From Lachnospiraceae bacterium (GTDB lineage Bacteria; Bacillota; Clostridia; Lachnospirales; Lachnospiraceae), in contig CAJTHM010000012.1 of assembly GCA_910576125.1 (NCBI GenBank), positions 62,001 to 126,000 of the forward strand: a stretch of 64,000 nucleotides of DNA. The letters run 5' to 3'. Numbering within the stretch: position 1 is the stretch's first letter; each line of letters opens with the position of its first letter. Both the position numbers and the translations under genes were made by a program. The notes under the pieces are model-generated. The model made no database searches, was not told the DNA's origin, and saw only the letters and a program-made list of their open reading frames with translations. Shown here piece by piece: positions 16,317 to 26,222 of this stretch.

Positions 16317-16967
16317 TCAGGCTCTGCGGCGGATGATATACTTGCAGATAGGATTTCCCTGACTGGAGAATTTCTCCTCATACTCCGTCATCACATTGCC
16401 CTCCATCAACCGCTCGTCGCTGTGGAGGTCATAGGTGACCTCGTCGGTCTCCCAGCCCGCAGGCGCCAGTTCTTCCAGGGCAAAGTCGAACAACTCCCTG
16501 TTGTCCGTCTTGAACTCCAGTCTGCCGCCCGACTTCAGGATCACGTCGTAACGCGCCAGGAACTCTCTGGAGGGGAGCCTACGCCTGGCATGCCTGTCCT
16601 TGGGCCAGGGATCGGAGAAATTCAGATAAATCCTGTCCACCTCTCCCGTCCCGAACACCCTGGCGATGTCCTCCGCGTCCATCCGCAGGAACTTCAGATT
16701 GGGAAGCTCCTCCGCTTCCATCTTGTGGACCGCCCGAATCAGCACGCTGGAATATTTCTCGATTCCCACGTAATTGATATCCGGATGTTCCTTAGCCATA
16801 GTATGGATGAATTTCCCCTTTCCCATACCGATTTCGATGTGGATAGGATTTCCATTTCCGAAAATTTCTTTCCATGTACCGGGGCACTGAAAGCTAAGCT
16901 CCTCTCTCACTACATAAGGGCTCTCCGCGATCACCTCCCTGGAGCCGGTAATATTACGCAATCTCAT
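16317..16967 (-). CDS. trmB: tRNA (guanine-N7-)-methyltransferase TrmB
   Basis: The enzyme forms 7-methylguanosine at position 46 of tRNA using SAM. The 216-residue protein shows the family features: HIEIGMGKGKFI for SAM binding near residue 43, YVGIEKYSSVL, and the RIYLNFSDPWPKDRH catalytic block. I place the start at the ATG 16967, preceded by AGGGAG eight bases upstream, rather than at a TTG eight codons earlier. About 110 bases separate it from thioredoxin downstream, including complementary CCGGTGCG/CGCACCGG segments (about 16225-16311). Confidence 0.93.
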   Translation of the reverse strand: MRLRNITGSREVIAESPYVVREELSFQCPGTWKEIFGNGNPIHIEIGMGKGKFIHTMAKEHPDINYVGIEKYSSVLIRAVHKMEAEELPNLKFLRMDAEDIARVFGTGEVDRIYLNFSDPWPKDRHARRRLPSREFLARYDVILKSGGRLEFKTDNRELFDFALEELAPAGWETDEVTYDLHSDERLMEGNVMTEYEEKFSSQGNPICKYIIRRRA

Positions 16968-17082
16968 GGTCTGCACTCCCTGTCCCTCCAAGGGACACCC
17001 TTTATCCTTTTTCCAAATCCAAGGACTTCTTTAATAAATGTACTTTAAATTTGAATTCTTGTCAATCCATGAATATTGCTGC

Positions 17083-17136
17083 TTTGGTTTTTTTGAAAAA
17101 TGGTGTATAATGTTGACTCAGAAGTGCACTGAGTCA
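17083..17136 (+). promoter_or_regulatory. Promoter and operator-like repeat of the carboxypeptidase gene
   Basis: TTTGGT (17083-17088) and TATAAT (17106-17111) are 17 bases apart. Immediately after the -10 box lies the inverted repeat TGACTCA 17114-17120 and TGAGTCA 17130-17136, at the expected transcription start, which suggests a repressor site. Confidence 0.6.
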
Positions 17137-17220
17137 GCTTCTGATTCCATGCGCGCTGTGGCGCGCGAAATTGTATCATGAAAAACGAAACCCAGCCAAA
17201 TCCGATTGCGAGGTCCACCG

Positions 17221-18699
17221 ATGTCTGTATCCAGAAAACATTTTACACATAAATATATCCGGCTTTTCGCGGCTGCGCTCTGCGCGGGCAGTCTCCTCCC
17301 GGGGGCCGCCATACATGCATGTGCCTCCGCTCCCTCCGCTGCGGAACTGCTTTTGCAGACCAACCGCAGCCTGCCCGTCCAGTCCGACGAAATACCGGGC
17401 TGGCCCGCCGGTCCCGTGACAGGGGCTGAGTCCGCCATTTTGATGGAGGCCCAGACGGGCACCATACTCTACTCCAAAAATATCCATCAGCGGGAATATC
17501 CTGCCAGCACCACCAAGATTCTCACCACGCTCATAGCCGCGGAACAGTGCCAGATGGACGAGATCGTCACTTTTTCCCACGACGCCGTCTTCGACACGCC
17601 CTGGGACAGCAGCCACATCGCCATGGACGTGGGGCAGGAACTCACCATGGAGCAGTGCCTGAACGCCATCCTGATCCGCTCTGCCAATGAGGTCTGCTAT
17701 GCCGTTGCGGAGCACATCACGGGCACCACAAACTGGCAGGTCTTCTCCGACATCATGAATGAGCGCGCGGCGGAACTGGGCTGCCTGAACTCCCACTTCT
17801 CGAACCCCAACGGCCTGCCGGCGGATGACCATTATACCACGGCCTATGACCTGGCCATGATAGGCAGGGGATTCTTCGCCAATGAGATGCTCTGCAAGAT
17901 TACGCTGGCGCCGCGGATCGACTTTCCGCCCACGGACAAGCTTCCCCAGGGGAAGCTGGAGAACAACCACATGGAAATCATCCCGGGGGGCACCTACGCT
18001 TATGAGTATCTGGTGGGCTGCAAGACCGGCTACACGGACGATGCCAGAAGCTGTCTGGTATCCTGCGCGGAAAAGAACGGGATGAAGCTGATCTGTGTGG
18101 TCATGAAAGACGAGGCGCCCTACCACTACAGGGATACTATTTCCCTTTTTGAATACGGTTTTTCCAATTTTGAGAAAGTGTACGTGTCCCAGACGGAGAC
18201 CAGGTACAATATCGACAACACCGGCCTGTTCTACAGCGGCAATGACATTTTCGGCAGCTCCCAGCCCTTTCTTTCTTTAAATAAGGACGACTTCATCATC
18301 CTGCCGCGGACCATTTCCTTTGAGGACGTGGAATCCTCCATATCCTATGAAACGGCGGATGCGAATCAGGCGGCGGTCATCACCTATGCCTATCAGGGCC
18401 TGAATCTTGGCTCTGTCAGGGTGGACTTCACGGTGAGCGGAGATGATTCCAGCATCTTTGACATGCCATCCGGGCCGGAGGAAACCTCCGAAAAAGAAGA
18501 CGGCCACATAGTATTTGTCAATGTGACAGTCATCATAATCGGCTGCGCGGTGCTGGGGGGCGCACTGCTCATCTGGCTCATCATACACATCATCCTGAAA
18601 AACTATAATATTTCCCCCCGGAGCGGCCGGAGATCCTGGCGGAAAAGGAATCGGCACAGACGCAGGCGGGCCAGAAAACATAAGGACTATGATTTTTAA
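17221..18699 (+). CDS. D-alanyl-D-alanine carboxypeptidase (penicillin-binding protein 5 type)
   Basis: This enzyme trims the terminal D-Ala from peptidoglycan stem peptides. The 492-residue precursor has an N-terminal signal segment (YIRLFAAALCAGSLLPGA), the active-site motifs STTK at 96-99, SAN at 154-156 and KTG at 268-270, and, unlike classical PBP5 with its amphipathic tail, a real transmembrane helix near residues 440-465 followed by a very basic cytoplasmic tail (RRSWRKRNRHRRRRARK). It would thus be anchored by its C-terminus. The start is the ATG at 17221 behind GAGGT. It is convergent with the exonuclease gene, which overlaps its stop. Confidence 0.9.
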   Translation: MSVSRKHFTHKYIRLFAAALCAGSLLPGAAIHACASAPSAAELLLQTNRSLPVQSDEIPGWPAGPVTGAESAILMEAQTGTILYSKNIHQREYPASTTKILTTLIAAEQCQMDEIVTFSHDAVFDTPWDSSHIAMDVGQELTMEQCLNAILIRSANEVCYAVAEHITGTTNWQVFSDIMNERAAELGCLNSHFSNPNGLPADDHYTTAYDLAMIGRGFFANEMLCKITLAPRIDFPPTDKLPQGKLENNHMEIIPGGTYAYEYLVGCKTGYTDDARSCLVSCAEKNGMKLICVVMKDEAPYHYRDTISLFEYGFSNFEKVYVSQTETRYNIDNTGLFYSGNDIFGSSQPFLSLNKDDFIILPRTISFEDVESSISYETADANQAAVITYAYQGLNLGSVRVDFTVSGDDSSIFDMPSGPEETSEKEDGHIVFVNVTVIIIGCAVLGGALLIWLIIHIILKNYNISPRSGRRSWRKRNRHRRRRARKHKDYDF

Positions 18700-18716
18700 A
18701 TCATAGTCCCTTTTTT
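18684..18716 (+). terminator. Terminator embedded at the convergent gene ends
   Basis: GGACTATGAT 18684-18693 pairs with 18700-18709 and is followed by TTTTTT at 18711-18716. The stop codons of the carboxypeptidase gene (18697-18699) and of the opposing exonuclease gene (18696-18698) both lie in its loop. Confidence 0.8.
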
Positions 18717-19709
18717 CTGCACCTCGCTCTTTTTCCTGATATCACGGTCTCTGTGGAGTACGCCGGCATGTTTCCTGCGGGCTCTCAGAGCCTCCGCGTC
18801 CTCGGGCGAAATCAGCCTGGTGGTCTTCACGATATAGATTCTCCCGGCAGGAGATTTCCGGATACGGATTTTTCCTTTCAGATAGCCGTGTTTCTCGCAG
18901 TAGGCCAGGCAGACATAGTGCCTCCCATTGGGGGAGAACCATCGAATCTTCTTGCGCAGATTCCTGCGGCAGAGATAGCATTTGCTGGATGCCACCTCCC
19001 TGTCCGCAAAGGCCTCCTCCTTGCTGTCGAATTCCCTGGAAATATATTTTGCGTATGTTTCAAACTGTACCTTAAGCTCCGCCTTTCTGTCTTTCGGAGG
19101 GTGGAACACATCGTAGGACAGGTTTTGGAGCACCTGGGGCTTTTCTCTCAGAATCCTCGTCAGAATCTTCGCCGTATAGTGAGCGTCGCTCAATGCCCTG
19201 TGGAAAGGGATATCCTTTTCCAGCTGCAGGAAATCCACGGCATATTCCAGCGCCTTTCTGCTTTTTCCGTCCTCGAATGCGATGCTGAATAATTTCTGGA
19301 CGTCCAGATAGGCAAGAGGGCCGTCAGCCAGGGGAGGCATATGGTAATACTCCATATTCCGCTGAAGCTCTGTCAGGTCAGAGTTCCCCCAGCTGCAGAA
19401 ACGGTACTCCTCCTCCCCGCACCAGCGGAAGAAATCTTCCGCCACCGCCGGGAAAGGGCTCCCTTTCTTCAGCTCTTTCATCCTCAGGTGAATCAGCCTG
19501 CCGGTGATCTGATTCATCTCATGATACACCGCAGGCTTGACCAGACGGCTGAATTCCGCACAGTCCCTGCCTGCGGAGGGACTTCTCTCCCCGGCAGAAT
19601 CCAGCCTGACCGCACCGATTTCAACGATTTCAAAGGGAATGGCGGCAGCCTCCCGGTTGGAGGTGCCGTTGCCCTGATTCCATTCCAAATCCAATACGAT
19701 ATAATTCAT
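18696..19709 (-). CDS. DEDDh 3'-5' exonuclease family protein
   Basis: The N-terminal domain has the exonuclease I motif YIVLDLEWNQ (catalytic Asp and Glu), a middle CSWGNSDLTEL motif and the third motif HRALSDAHYTA with the catalytic His and Asp, as in KapD and the DNA polymerase III epsilon fold. After about residue 190 there is a C-terminal extension with a CYLCRR pair and many basic residues, which may bind nucleic acid. Total length is 337. The start ATG at 19709 follows AAGGAAA. The 27-base gap to the esterase gene suggests cotranscription from the proS promoter. Confidence 0.82.
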   Translation of the reverse strand: MNYIVLDLEWNQGNGTSNREAAAIPFEIVEIGAVRLDSAGERSPSAGRDCAEFSRLVKPAVYHEMNQITGRLIHLRMKELKKGSPFPAVAEDFFRWCGEEEYRFCSWGNSDLTELQRNMEYYHMPPLADGPLAYLDVQKLFSIAFEDGKSRKALEYAVDFLQLEKDIPFHRALSDAHYTAKILTRILREKPQVLQNLSYDVFHPPKDRKAELKVQFETYAKYISREFDSKEEAFADREVASSKCYLCRRNLRKKIRWFSPNGRHYVCLAYCEKHGYLKGKIRIRKSPAGRIYIVKTTRLISPEDAEALRARRKHAGVLHRDRDIRKKSEVQKKGTMI

Positions 19710-19736
19710 ACAATTTCCTTCTTTAAAAACACAGGT

Positions 19737-20597
19737 TTATACGGGTTTTTCCACGTAACGGCTCTCTATCCAGGTATGCACCAGGTCAATCCAGGACTGG
19801 CATTCTTTCTGGACAGCGCTGCCGCCGGCTCCTTGCGTCAGCCGGTTGGCAAGGGACAGTCCGTGGCCTCCCTCCGGATAGATATGAAGCTCTGTGCCTA
19901 CCCCCGCCCTGCGCATGGCATTCACGAACATCAGTGAATTTTCTACCGGTACGGCGTCATCCGTGAAGGTATGCCACAGGAACGCGGGCGGCGTGTCGCC
20001 GCTCACCTGGTTCTCCAGGGACAATGCTTCCAGCGCCGGGGCTCCCAGCATCCCGGTAATCTCTTTCTCCCTGTCCCCCATCAAGTTGTCGAAAGACCCT
20101 CTGTGGGCATGCTCTCCGGAGGTGATGACAGGATAGCACAGAATCATGCCGTCAGGTTTCCACAGCTTATGGTCCGTGCCCTCGGCTTTCAGCGCCTTTG
20201 CCAGGAAATCCCGGTTCCAGAACACGCCCAGGGATGCGGCCAGATGTCCTCCCGCGGAACAGCCCAGCACGATAATCTGGTCAGGGTTCACATGCCATTC
20301 TTCCGCATGCTCCCTGATCAGGCGCACGCTGCAGGCCAGCTCCGACAGAGAAGCAGGAAATACCGCAGGGGCAACGGAATACCGCAGCACTGCCGCGTGA
20401 TATCCCATGGCAAGGAACTGCAGGGCCAGCGCCTCAGCCTCCCTGTCGGAGGTAAAGGCATAGCCTCCGCCCGGGCAGACCAGCACCAGGGGCCTCTCGG
20501 GGAGGTCTATCTCTACGGAATCATCCTGGATATAGGTGACCAGCTTCGCGTAGGGCAGGGAGCCCTCCTGTTTCATTGCGTAAGTCTCGTTTTTCAT
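19737..20597 (-). CDS. Alpha/beta hydrolase, acetyl-esterase type
   Basis: A 286-residue cytosolic esterase with the oxyanion-hole motif CPGGGYAFTS, the nucleophile elbow GCSAGG, the acid residue in TDDAVP and the catalytic His in EGGHGLSL. It resembles the Aes/BD-FAE-type esterases that remove acetyl or feruloyl groups from carbohydrates, but the substrate cannot be predicted. It lies 32 bases after proS on the same strand. Confidence 0.85.
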   Translation of the reverse strand: MKNETYAMKQEGSLPYAKLVTYIQDDSVEIDLPERPLVLVCPGGGYAFTSDREAEALALQFLAMGYHAAVLRYSVAPAVFPASLSELACSVRLIREHAEEWHVNPDQIIVLGCSAGGHLAASLGVFWNRDFLAKALKAEGTDHKLWKPDGMILCYPVITSGEHAHRGSFDNLMGDREKEITGMLGAPALEALSLENQVSGDTPPAFLWHTFTDDAVPVENSLMFVNAMRRAGVGTELHIYPEGGHGLSLANRLTQGAGGSAVQKECQSWIDLVHTWIESRYVEKPV

Positions 20598-20629
20598 GAT
20601 TTTCCAATCTCCTTTTTATTATGCCGGTT

Positions 20630-22063
20630 TTAATAAGCCCTGCCCCAGTATACCATTTTCTTCGCAGGTTTCCCGCAGCACACGCAGGTATCCGCGATGT
20701 GCTCCTGCTCGAAAGGCATGCAGCGGCTGGTGACGCTTAATTTCTCCTTGATGATGTTCTCGCATTCCTCGTCGCCGCACCACATGGCTTTGACGAAGCC
20801 GGATTTCTCGCTGAAAATCTTCTCGAATTCCGCCATGTTGGCGGCGGTAAAGGTATTCTCCTCACGGTGGGCCCTTGCGCGCTCCAGCATATCCTTCTGG
20901 ATGGTATCCAGCAGTTCCCCTGCCTTTGCCTCCAGCTCGGACAAGGACACTTCCAGCTTCTCCCTGGTATCCCTGCGGCAGATGACGCACTTGCCCGCCT
21001 CGATGTCCTTGGGGCCGATTTCGACGCGGATAGGGAATCCCCGCATCTCCGCCTCCGCGAACTTCCAGCCCGGCGTCTTGTCCGTATCGTCCACTTTCAC
21101 GCGGAAACTCTCTTTCAGCCTGTCGCGGAGCTCATATGCCTTGTCCAGCACCCCCTCTTTCTTCTGCTGGATGGGCACGATGCACACCTGTACAGGAGCC
21201 ACCCTGGGCGGCATCACCAGGCCCTCGTTGTCCCCGTGCACCATGATGATGGCGCCTATCAGGCGGGTGGTCATGCCCCAGGAGGTCTGGTGCACATATT
21301 TCAGCGTGTTGTCCTTATCCGCGAACTGAATGCCGAACGCTTTCGCGAAGCCGTCCCCGAAGTTGTGGCTGGTGCCGGACTGCAGCGCCTTGCCGTCGTG
21401 CATCAGGGCCTCGATGGTATAGGTGGCGATGGCTCCGGCAAACTTTTCTTTATCGGTCTTTCGCCCCTTGATTACCGGTATGGCGAGCACCTCCTCACAG
21501 AAATCCGCGTACACGTTCAGCATCTGGATGGTCCTCTCCCGGGCCTCCTCCTCCGTGGCATGGGCCGTGTGCCCCTCCTGCCAGAGGAATTCCCTGGAGC
21601 GCAGAAATGGCCTGGTCTCTTTCTCCCAGCGCACCACGGAGCACCACTGGTTGTAGACCCTGGGCAGGTCGCGGTAGGAGTGGACGTCATTTTTGTAAAA
21701 ATCACAGAAAAGCGTCTCGGAGGTAGGGCGCACGCAGAGACGTTCCTGCAAGGGCTGCAGGCCGCCGTGGGTCACCCAGGCCACCTCCGGGGCAAAACCC
21801 TCCACATGGTCTTTCTCCTTCTGCAGCAAAGACTCGGGAATAAACATAGGAAGGTATACATTCTCTACCCCTGTATCCTTAAATCGCTGGTCCAGCTGCT
21901 TCTGGATCAGTTCCCAGATTGCGTAGCCTGCAGGTTTGATCACCATGCAGCCCTTTACGGAGGTGTAGTCAATCAGTTCCGCCTTTTTCACCACATCTGT
22001 GTACCACTGGGCGAAATCCACCTCCATGGATGTAATCTCTTCTACCATTTTCTTGTCTGCCAT
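20630..22063 (-). CDS. proS: Prolyl-tRNA synthetase (archaeal/eukaryotic-like type)
   Basis: The enzyme charges tRNA-Pro. The 478-residue protein is of the short ProRS type without editing domain: [18 protein letters not shown] at the start, motif 2 [26 protein letters not shown] and a C-terminal zinc region ([26 protein letters not shown]) with the typical terminal Tyr. The start is the ATG at 22063, seven bases after GGAGGAGG; the frame is open further upstream but codes for the leader. A T-box leader controls it, and an esterase and an exonuclease gene follow closely. Confidence 0.95.
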   Translation of the reverse strand: MADKKMVEEITSMEVDFAQWYTDVVKKAELIDYTSVKGCMVIKPAGYAIWELIQKQLDQRFKDTGVENVYLPMFIPESLLQKEKDHVEGFAPEVAWVTHGGLQPLQERLCVRPTSETLFCDFYKNDVHSYRDLPRVYNQWCSVVRWEKETRPFLRSREFLWQEGHTAHATEEEARERTIQMLNVYADFCEEVLAIPVIKGRKTDKEKFAGAIATYTIEALMHDGKALQSGTSHNFGDGFAKAFGIQFADKDNTLKYVHQTSWGMTTRLIGAIIMVHGDNEGLVMPPRVAPVQVCIVPIQQKKEGVLDKAYELRDRLKESFRVKVDDTDKTPGWKFAEAEMRGFPIRVEIGPKDIEAGKCVICRRDTREKLEVSLSELEAKAGELLDTIQKDMLERARAHREENTFTAANMAEFEKIFSEKSGFVKAMWCGDEECENIIKEKLSVTSRCMPFEQEHIADTCVCCGKPAKKMVYWGRAY

Positions 22064-22159
22064 TTCTTCCTCCTCCTGATTTGAAGTTCCGCAGCCGCCC
22101 ATACAGTACCAGTAGCAGCATTGCACGGACTCCTGCTGTTTCCAGTTGCGCATTACATT

Positions 22160-22474
22160 TCAAGACTGTCAGGGACGTCTCCGCACGAAAAACGCCGGAC
22201 TTCCATCCCACAAGGGACCGAAAATCCGGCGGTACCACCCTAATTGACGCAAATGCGCCCATCTCTCACGCTTTTATCGCAAGCTTACGCCATGCTTTCG
22301 CTCACGGCGGACCTTTGTCCTCCCGCAGGCCTCACATGGAACTCCAAGGCAGGTTCCAAATCCTCCGCATAAGAGCCTCCCAGCCGCATCTGCCGCCCTG
22401 CTGACAGCATGCCTCGCCCTCTCTCTGGAATGCTTCTGAATCTGTACTGACCCTCTTCACAGTCGCTCTATATG
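22160..22474 (-). ncRNA. T-box riboswitch leader of proS
   Basis: The minus strand carries the conserved T-box AGGGTGGTACCGCC (22228-22241), which can form the antiterminator, overlapping a terminator whose stem CGCCGGATTT pairs with AAGTCCGGCG (22193-22231) and ends in TTTTT. Upstream sequence to about 22474 folds as an extended stem I with AGAGAGAGGGCGAGG near its 5' end. Uncharged tRNA, here expected to be tRNA-Pro because proS follows, would favour readthrough. I did not fix the specifier codon by eye. Confidence 0.9.
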
Positions 22475-22480
22475 TATGGG

Positions 22481-22510
22481 ATTATAGTGCAACACAGCAG
22501 GGTTTGTCAA
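22481..22510 (-). promoter_or_regulatory. Promoter of the T-box/proS unit
   Basis: On the minus strand TTGACA (22505-22510) and TATAAT (22481-22486), both consensus hexamers, are 18 bases apart. Transcription should begin near 22474. Confidence 0.85.
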
Positions 22511-22617
22511 GCATGAAAATTCTCCCCCCTCCGCTAAGGCTTTTGCCCTGCTATACTCCGCCGGATTCTGGCCTGTTATCCGGCAGGCTTCCTCCAGGGA
22601 GCAGTGCAGGTCTATCC

Positions 22618-23562
22618 TCACCGCTCCGCCCGCATGGGATTGCTCAGGAAGTCCTCATAGGACAGCCGGATGCCCTCCTCCAGCTCCGTGCGGTAAGTCC
22701 AGCCTAACGCCGTGGCCTTGGAGACGTCCAGGAGCTTCCTGGGGGTGCCGTTGGGCTTGCCGGCATCCCAGCGGATCTCCCCGGTATAGCCGATGACCTT
22801 TGCCACCAGCTCCGTCAGCTCTTTGATGGTGAGCTCCTTGCCTGTCCCGGCGTTCACGGTCTCGTTGCCGCTGTAATGGTTCATCAGGAACACACACAGG
22901 TTGGCCAGGTCGTCCACGTACAGGAATTCCCGCAGGGGCGAGCCGTCCCCCCAGCAGGTGACGTAAGGGAGCCCCTGCTCCTTTGCCTCATGGAACCGGC
23001 GGATCAGGGCCGGCAGCACATGGCTGTGGGTGGGATGGTAGTTGTCGTTAGGCCCGTATAAATTTGTCGGCATGACGGAGATGTAATCGGTGCCGTACTG
23101 GCGGTTCAGGTACTCGCAATATTTCAGTCCGGAAATCTTGGCCAGGGCGTAGGCCTCGTTGGTCTTCTCGAGCTCGCTGGTCAGCAGGCAGCTCTCCGGC
23201 ATGGGCTGGGGGGCCATCCGGGGATAGATACAGGAGGAGCCCAGGAACTCCAGCTTCTTGCAGCCGTTCTGCCAGGCGCTGTGGATGACGTTCATCTCCA
23301 GGGTCATGTTGAACCACATGAAGTCCGCCAGAGCCTCCTGGTTGGCCACGATGCCCCCCACCTTGGCCGCCGCCAGGAATACATACTCCGGCTTCTCCGC
23401 GGCGAAGAAGTCCTCCACCTGCTGCTGGCGGCACAGGTCAAGCTCCCTGTGGGTGCGGGTGATGATATTTTCATAGCCCTGGCGCTGCAGCTCCCGGAGG
23501 ATGGCGGAGCCCACCATGCCCCGGTGCCCGGCCACATAGATTTTCGCGTTCTTTTCCATCAT
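22618..23562 (-). CDS. fcl: GDP-L-fucose synthase
   Basis: This epimerase-reductase converts GDP-4-keto-6-deoxy-D-mannose to GDP-L-fucose. The 314-residue protein has the NADPH-binding GHRGMVGSA near residue 8, the [15 protein letters not shown] motif, the catalytic Tyr-x3-Lys in [11 protein letters not shown], and [11 protein letters not shown]. It follows gmd by 41 bases on the same strand and uses its product. The start at 23562 follows GAGGA. Confidence 0.93.
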   Translation of the reverse strand: MMEKNAKIYVAGHRGMVGSAILRELQRQGYENIITRTHRELDLCRQQQVEDFFAAEKPEYVFLAAAKVGGIVANQEALADFMWFNMTLEMNVIHSAWQNGCKKLEFLGSSCIYPRMAPQPMPESCLLTSELEKTNEAYALAKISGLKYCEYLNRQYGTDYISVMPTNLYGPNDNYHPTHSHVLPALIRRFHEAKEQGLPYVTCWGDGSPLREFLYVDDLANLCVFLMNHYSGNETVNAGTGKELTIKELTELVAKVIGYTGEIRWDAGKPNGTPRKLLDVSKATALGWTYRTELEEGIRLSYEDFLSNPMRAER

Positions 23563-23603
23563 GATGTCTTCCTCATTCTTATATCTTCTCCCAGAATCCC
23601 GCT

Positions 23604-24662
23604 CTAGCGGCACTCTGCCATATACACAGCCTTCTCCCGCCTGGCCAGAATCCTGTCATGCTCCGCCATGATCTCTATCAGCCTCTCATAGCTGGTGGCC
23701 TGGGGATTCCAGCCCAGGACAGTCTTCGCCTTGGTGGGGTCGCCCAGCAGATTGTCCACGTCCGTGAGCCGGAACCACTGGGGATTCACACAGACCAGCA
23801 TCTTCCCTGTGGCGGCGTCGCAGCCCTTCTCCTCCAGGCCGCTTCCCTCCCAGCGGATAGTGATGCCGTTGGCGGCAAAAGCCTTCTCCGTGAAATCCCG
23901 CACCGTGTGCTGGACGCCGGTGGCGATGACGAAATCCTCCGGCTTCTCCTGCTGCAGCATCAGCCACATGCATTCCACATAGTCCCTGGCATAGCCCCAG
24001 TCCCGCTTGGAATCCAGGTTGCCAAGCTCCAGATGGTCCTGTATGCCCTCGGCGATACGGCCCGCCGCCCGGGTGATCTTGCGGGTGACGAAATTCTCCC
24101 CCCGGCGCTCGGATTCATGGTTGAACAGGATACCGTTGGCGGCGAACATGCCGTAGGCCTCCCTGTACTCCCTGACAATCCAGAAGCCGTACTGCTTGGC
24201 CACCGCGTAAGGGCTGTAGGGGTGGAAAGGCGTGGTCTCGCTCTGGGGCACCTCCTCCACCTTGCCGTAGAGTTCGGAAGTGGAAGCCTGGTAGACCTTG
24301 GTCTTCTCTGCCAGCCCAAGGATGCGCACCGCCTCCAGGATGCGCAGCACGCCGATGGCATCCACGTCCCCGGAGTACTCCGGCACGTCAAAGGATACCT
24401 GCACATGGCTCTGGGCCGCCAGGTTATAGATTTCGTCCGGTCGGACAATATTGATGATGCGGATCAGAGAGGAGGAATCCGACAGGTCGCCCTCGTGAAG
24501 GGTAAGGTTCTCCGCCCCGGTCAGGTGCTCGATGCGGGCCGTATTAGGCAGGGAGGCCCGGCGGATGATGCCGTGCACCGCATAGCCTTTCTCCAGGAGG
24601 AACTCCGCCAGGTAGGAACCGTCCTGGCCGGTGATGCCGGTAATCAGCGCTACTTTACTCAT
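23604..24662 (-). CDS. gmd: GDP-mannose 4,6-dehydratase
   Basis: The enzyme makes GDP-4-keto-6-deoxy-mannose from GDP-mannose, the first step to GDP-fucose. The 352-residue protein has the NADP-binding [14 protein letters not shown] at its start, [14 protein letters not shown], the catalytic Tyr-x3-Lys in [11 protein letters not shown] and [17 protein letters not shown]. With fcl it forms a two-gene operon, presumably feeding fucose into cell-surface polysaccharide or glycoprotein. No glycosyltransferase gene is adjacent. Confidence 0.95.
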   Translation of the reverse strand: MSKVALITGITGQDGSYLAEFLLEKGYAVHGIIRRASLPNTARIEHLTGAENLTLHEGDLSDSSSLIRIINIVRPDEIYNLAAQSHVQVSFDVPEYSGDVDAIGVLRILEAVRILGLAEKTKVYQASTSELYGKVEEVPQSETTPFHPYSPYAVAKQYGFWIVREYREAYGMFAANGILFNHESERRGENFVTRKITRAAGRIAEGIQDHLELGNLDSKRDWGYARDYVECMWLMLQQEKPEDFVIATGVQHTVRDFTEKAFAANGITIRWEGSGLEEKGCDAATGKMLVCVNPQWFRLTDVDNLLGDPTKAKTVLGWNPQATSYERLIEIMAEHDRILARREKAVYMAECR

Positions 24663-24989
24663 AGGTTCATCTCACTTTCTGTATTTTATGATTTCCTCTG
24701 CCACACCTTTTTTGCAAGGGGACAGATTCCCGCGATTTTCCATATTTCCAGTTTAGGGGATGACTTCCGCATTTGCAATTCATGATATTGCGGCATACTT
24801 GTACAATCTTGACTTTCATGATACAATGTCCTTATTTGAGTCATGGAGCGGCCGGATGGCCATCACCATGAGCGTTGCTGTGCTCATGATATAATGCTGC
24901 CCCAAAAAGCATTGTGACAACTCCTGATTCTGTATATGACAAAACACATATAAATTATTGTTTAACCATGCAAAACAGGAGAACATGCC
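24663..24989. promoter_or_regulatory. Divergent intergenic region between gmd and the AraC gene
   Basis: The 327-base, AT-richer spacer must carry the promoters of gmd-fcl and of the AraC-type gene. I see candidate -10 boxes on the plus strand near 24950 (TATAAA) but no unambiguous hexamer pair and no strong terminator. Confidence 0.4.
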
Positions 24990-25850
24990 ATGGAATCTCT
25001 GTTTCAAGGTGTTTCCGTAGAATCCAGCCGCATCATATACACCCCCTCCGGCTTCGCCAGAGCCAATCTGCTGCACCTGCAGGAGGTGGGAGAGCTCCGC
25101 GCCATAAAGCCCCATACCAGCAGCAGAAAGGGGCTCCTCTCTTTCCTGTTCTTCATCGTGACCCAGGGCGCCGGGAGCCTCTTTTATGACGGGCAGCGCT
25201 ACCTCCTGAACCCGGGCGACTGCGTTTTCATCGACTGCCGGAGGCCCTACGCCCAGAGTTCCTCCGAAGACAGACTGTGGTCTTTGAAATGGGCCCATTT
25301 CTATGGTTCCAGTATGAACGGAATCTACGAAAAGTATGTGGAGAGAGGCGGAAGACCTGTCTTTGCCCCCAAGGAGCCGAAAGCTTTCACCGGCCTGCTG
25401 ACGCAGCTCCTCACGGTGGCGGGAACGGAGGACTACATCCGCGACATGAGAATCAACGAGAAACTCACCGGCCTGCTGACCCTTGTCATGGCGGAAAGCT
25501 GGCATCCCGAAGCCTGCCCCCATACGGGCGTAAAAAAGAAAACCCTCCAGTATGTAAAGGCATATCTGGAGGAACATTATAAGGAGCGGATTACTTTAGA
25601 CCATCTGGCCAGTCAGTTCTATCTCAATAAATTCTACCTGGCCCGCACCTTTAAAGAGCAGTTCGGCGCTACTGTCCTGGGCTGTCTGGACCAGATCCGC
25701 ATCACCCACGCCAAGCAGCTGCTGCGCTTCTCTGACCTGACCGTGGAGGCAGTGGGCCGGGAGGTGGGCATCGGGGAACCCGGCTACTTCAGCCGTGTCT
25801 TCAAAAAAGTGGAGGGGATATCCCCCGGAGAATACCGGAGGATGTGGTAG
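24990..25850 (+). CDS. AraC-family transcriptional regulator
   Basis: The 286-residue regulator has an N-terminal cupin-like sensing domain (SLFYDGQRYLLNPGDCVFIDC, the typical ligand-pocket strand pair) and a C-terminal double helix-turn-helix from about residue 185 (ITLDHLASQFYLNKFYLARTFKEQ, then VEAVGREVGIGEPGYFSRVFKK). Proteins of this layout usually sense sugars. It is divergent from gmd-fcl and may regulate it, but this rests on position only. Confidence 0.88.
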   Translation: MESLFQGVSVESSRIIYTPSGFARANLLHLQEVGELRAIKPHTSSRKGLLSFLFFIVTQGAGSLFYDGQRYLLNPGDCVFIDCRRPYAQSSSEDRLWSLKWAHFYGSSMNGIYEKYVERGGRPVFAPKEPKAFTGLLTQLLTVAGTEDYIRDMRINEKLTGLLTLVMAESWHPEACPHTGVKKKTLQYVKAYLEEHYKERITLDHLASQFYLNKFYLARTFKEQFGATVLGCLDQIRITHAKQLLRFSDLTVEAVGREVGIGEPGYFSRVFKKVEGISPGEYRRMW

Positions 25851-25877
25851 GGGCCCGGGGCCGCCGCAAATCCTTTT

Positions 25878-26222
25878 TCAGAAATCTTTGTACAGGGCCA
25901 GCTTTACGCTTTCGTCCTCTATGGAAATCTCCGCCTTGTCTATCATGGTGCCAATCAGAAGCAGCTGGCTGCTGTCCCCGTGGCTTCCCACCCCGGCCAG
26001 CTCCCAGTAGATTTCCTCGATGCCGTCATTGCGCTGCTGGTTCAGGCATTCCAGCTCCCGAAGCTTCTCTTTCTGCTCCGGCGGGTAATTGGCCTCAAAG
26101 GTAATCCTGCCTTGCCTCTCCTCCAGCACGATGCTGGAATTAATCCTGGTGGCGCCCAGCGTCATGAAATACATGGACAGCTCGGCTACGATTTTTCCTG
26201 CTTTTTCCTGTTCATGAAGCAT
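25878..26222 (-). CDS. Uncharacterised 114-residue protein coupled to DUF1576
   Basis: A small soluble protein with no family I recognise. It has no membrane segment and an acidic middle (EKLRELECLNQQRNDGIEEIYWEL). Its ATG lies within the last 37 bases of the DUF1576 gene, behind GAGGAAAGG, so the two are translationally coupled and probably functionally linked. Confidence 0.65.
   Translation of the reverse strand: MLHEQEKAGKIVAELSMYFMTLGATRINSSIVLEERQGRITFEANYPPEQKEKLRELECLNQQRNDGIEEIYWELAGVGSHGDSSQLLLIGTMIDKAEISIEDESVKLALYKDF

Noticed and set aside
20867..22084. A 405-codon plus-strand frame opposite proS
   Set aside because: proS with T-box, promoter and conserved motifs is on the other strand; the frame is composition-driven.
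23658..24785. A 375-codon plus-strand frame opposite gmd
   Set aside because: gmd is unmistakable on the minus strand.
24816..25577. A 253-codon minus-strand frame opposite the AraC-type gene
   Set aside because: The plus-strand protein has complete AraC helix-turn-helix motifs; this frame has none.
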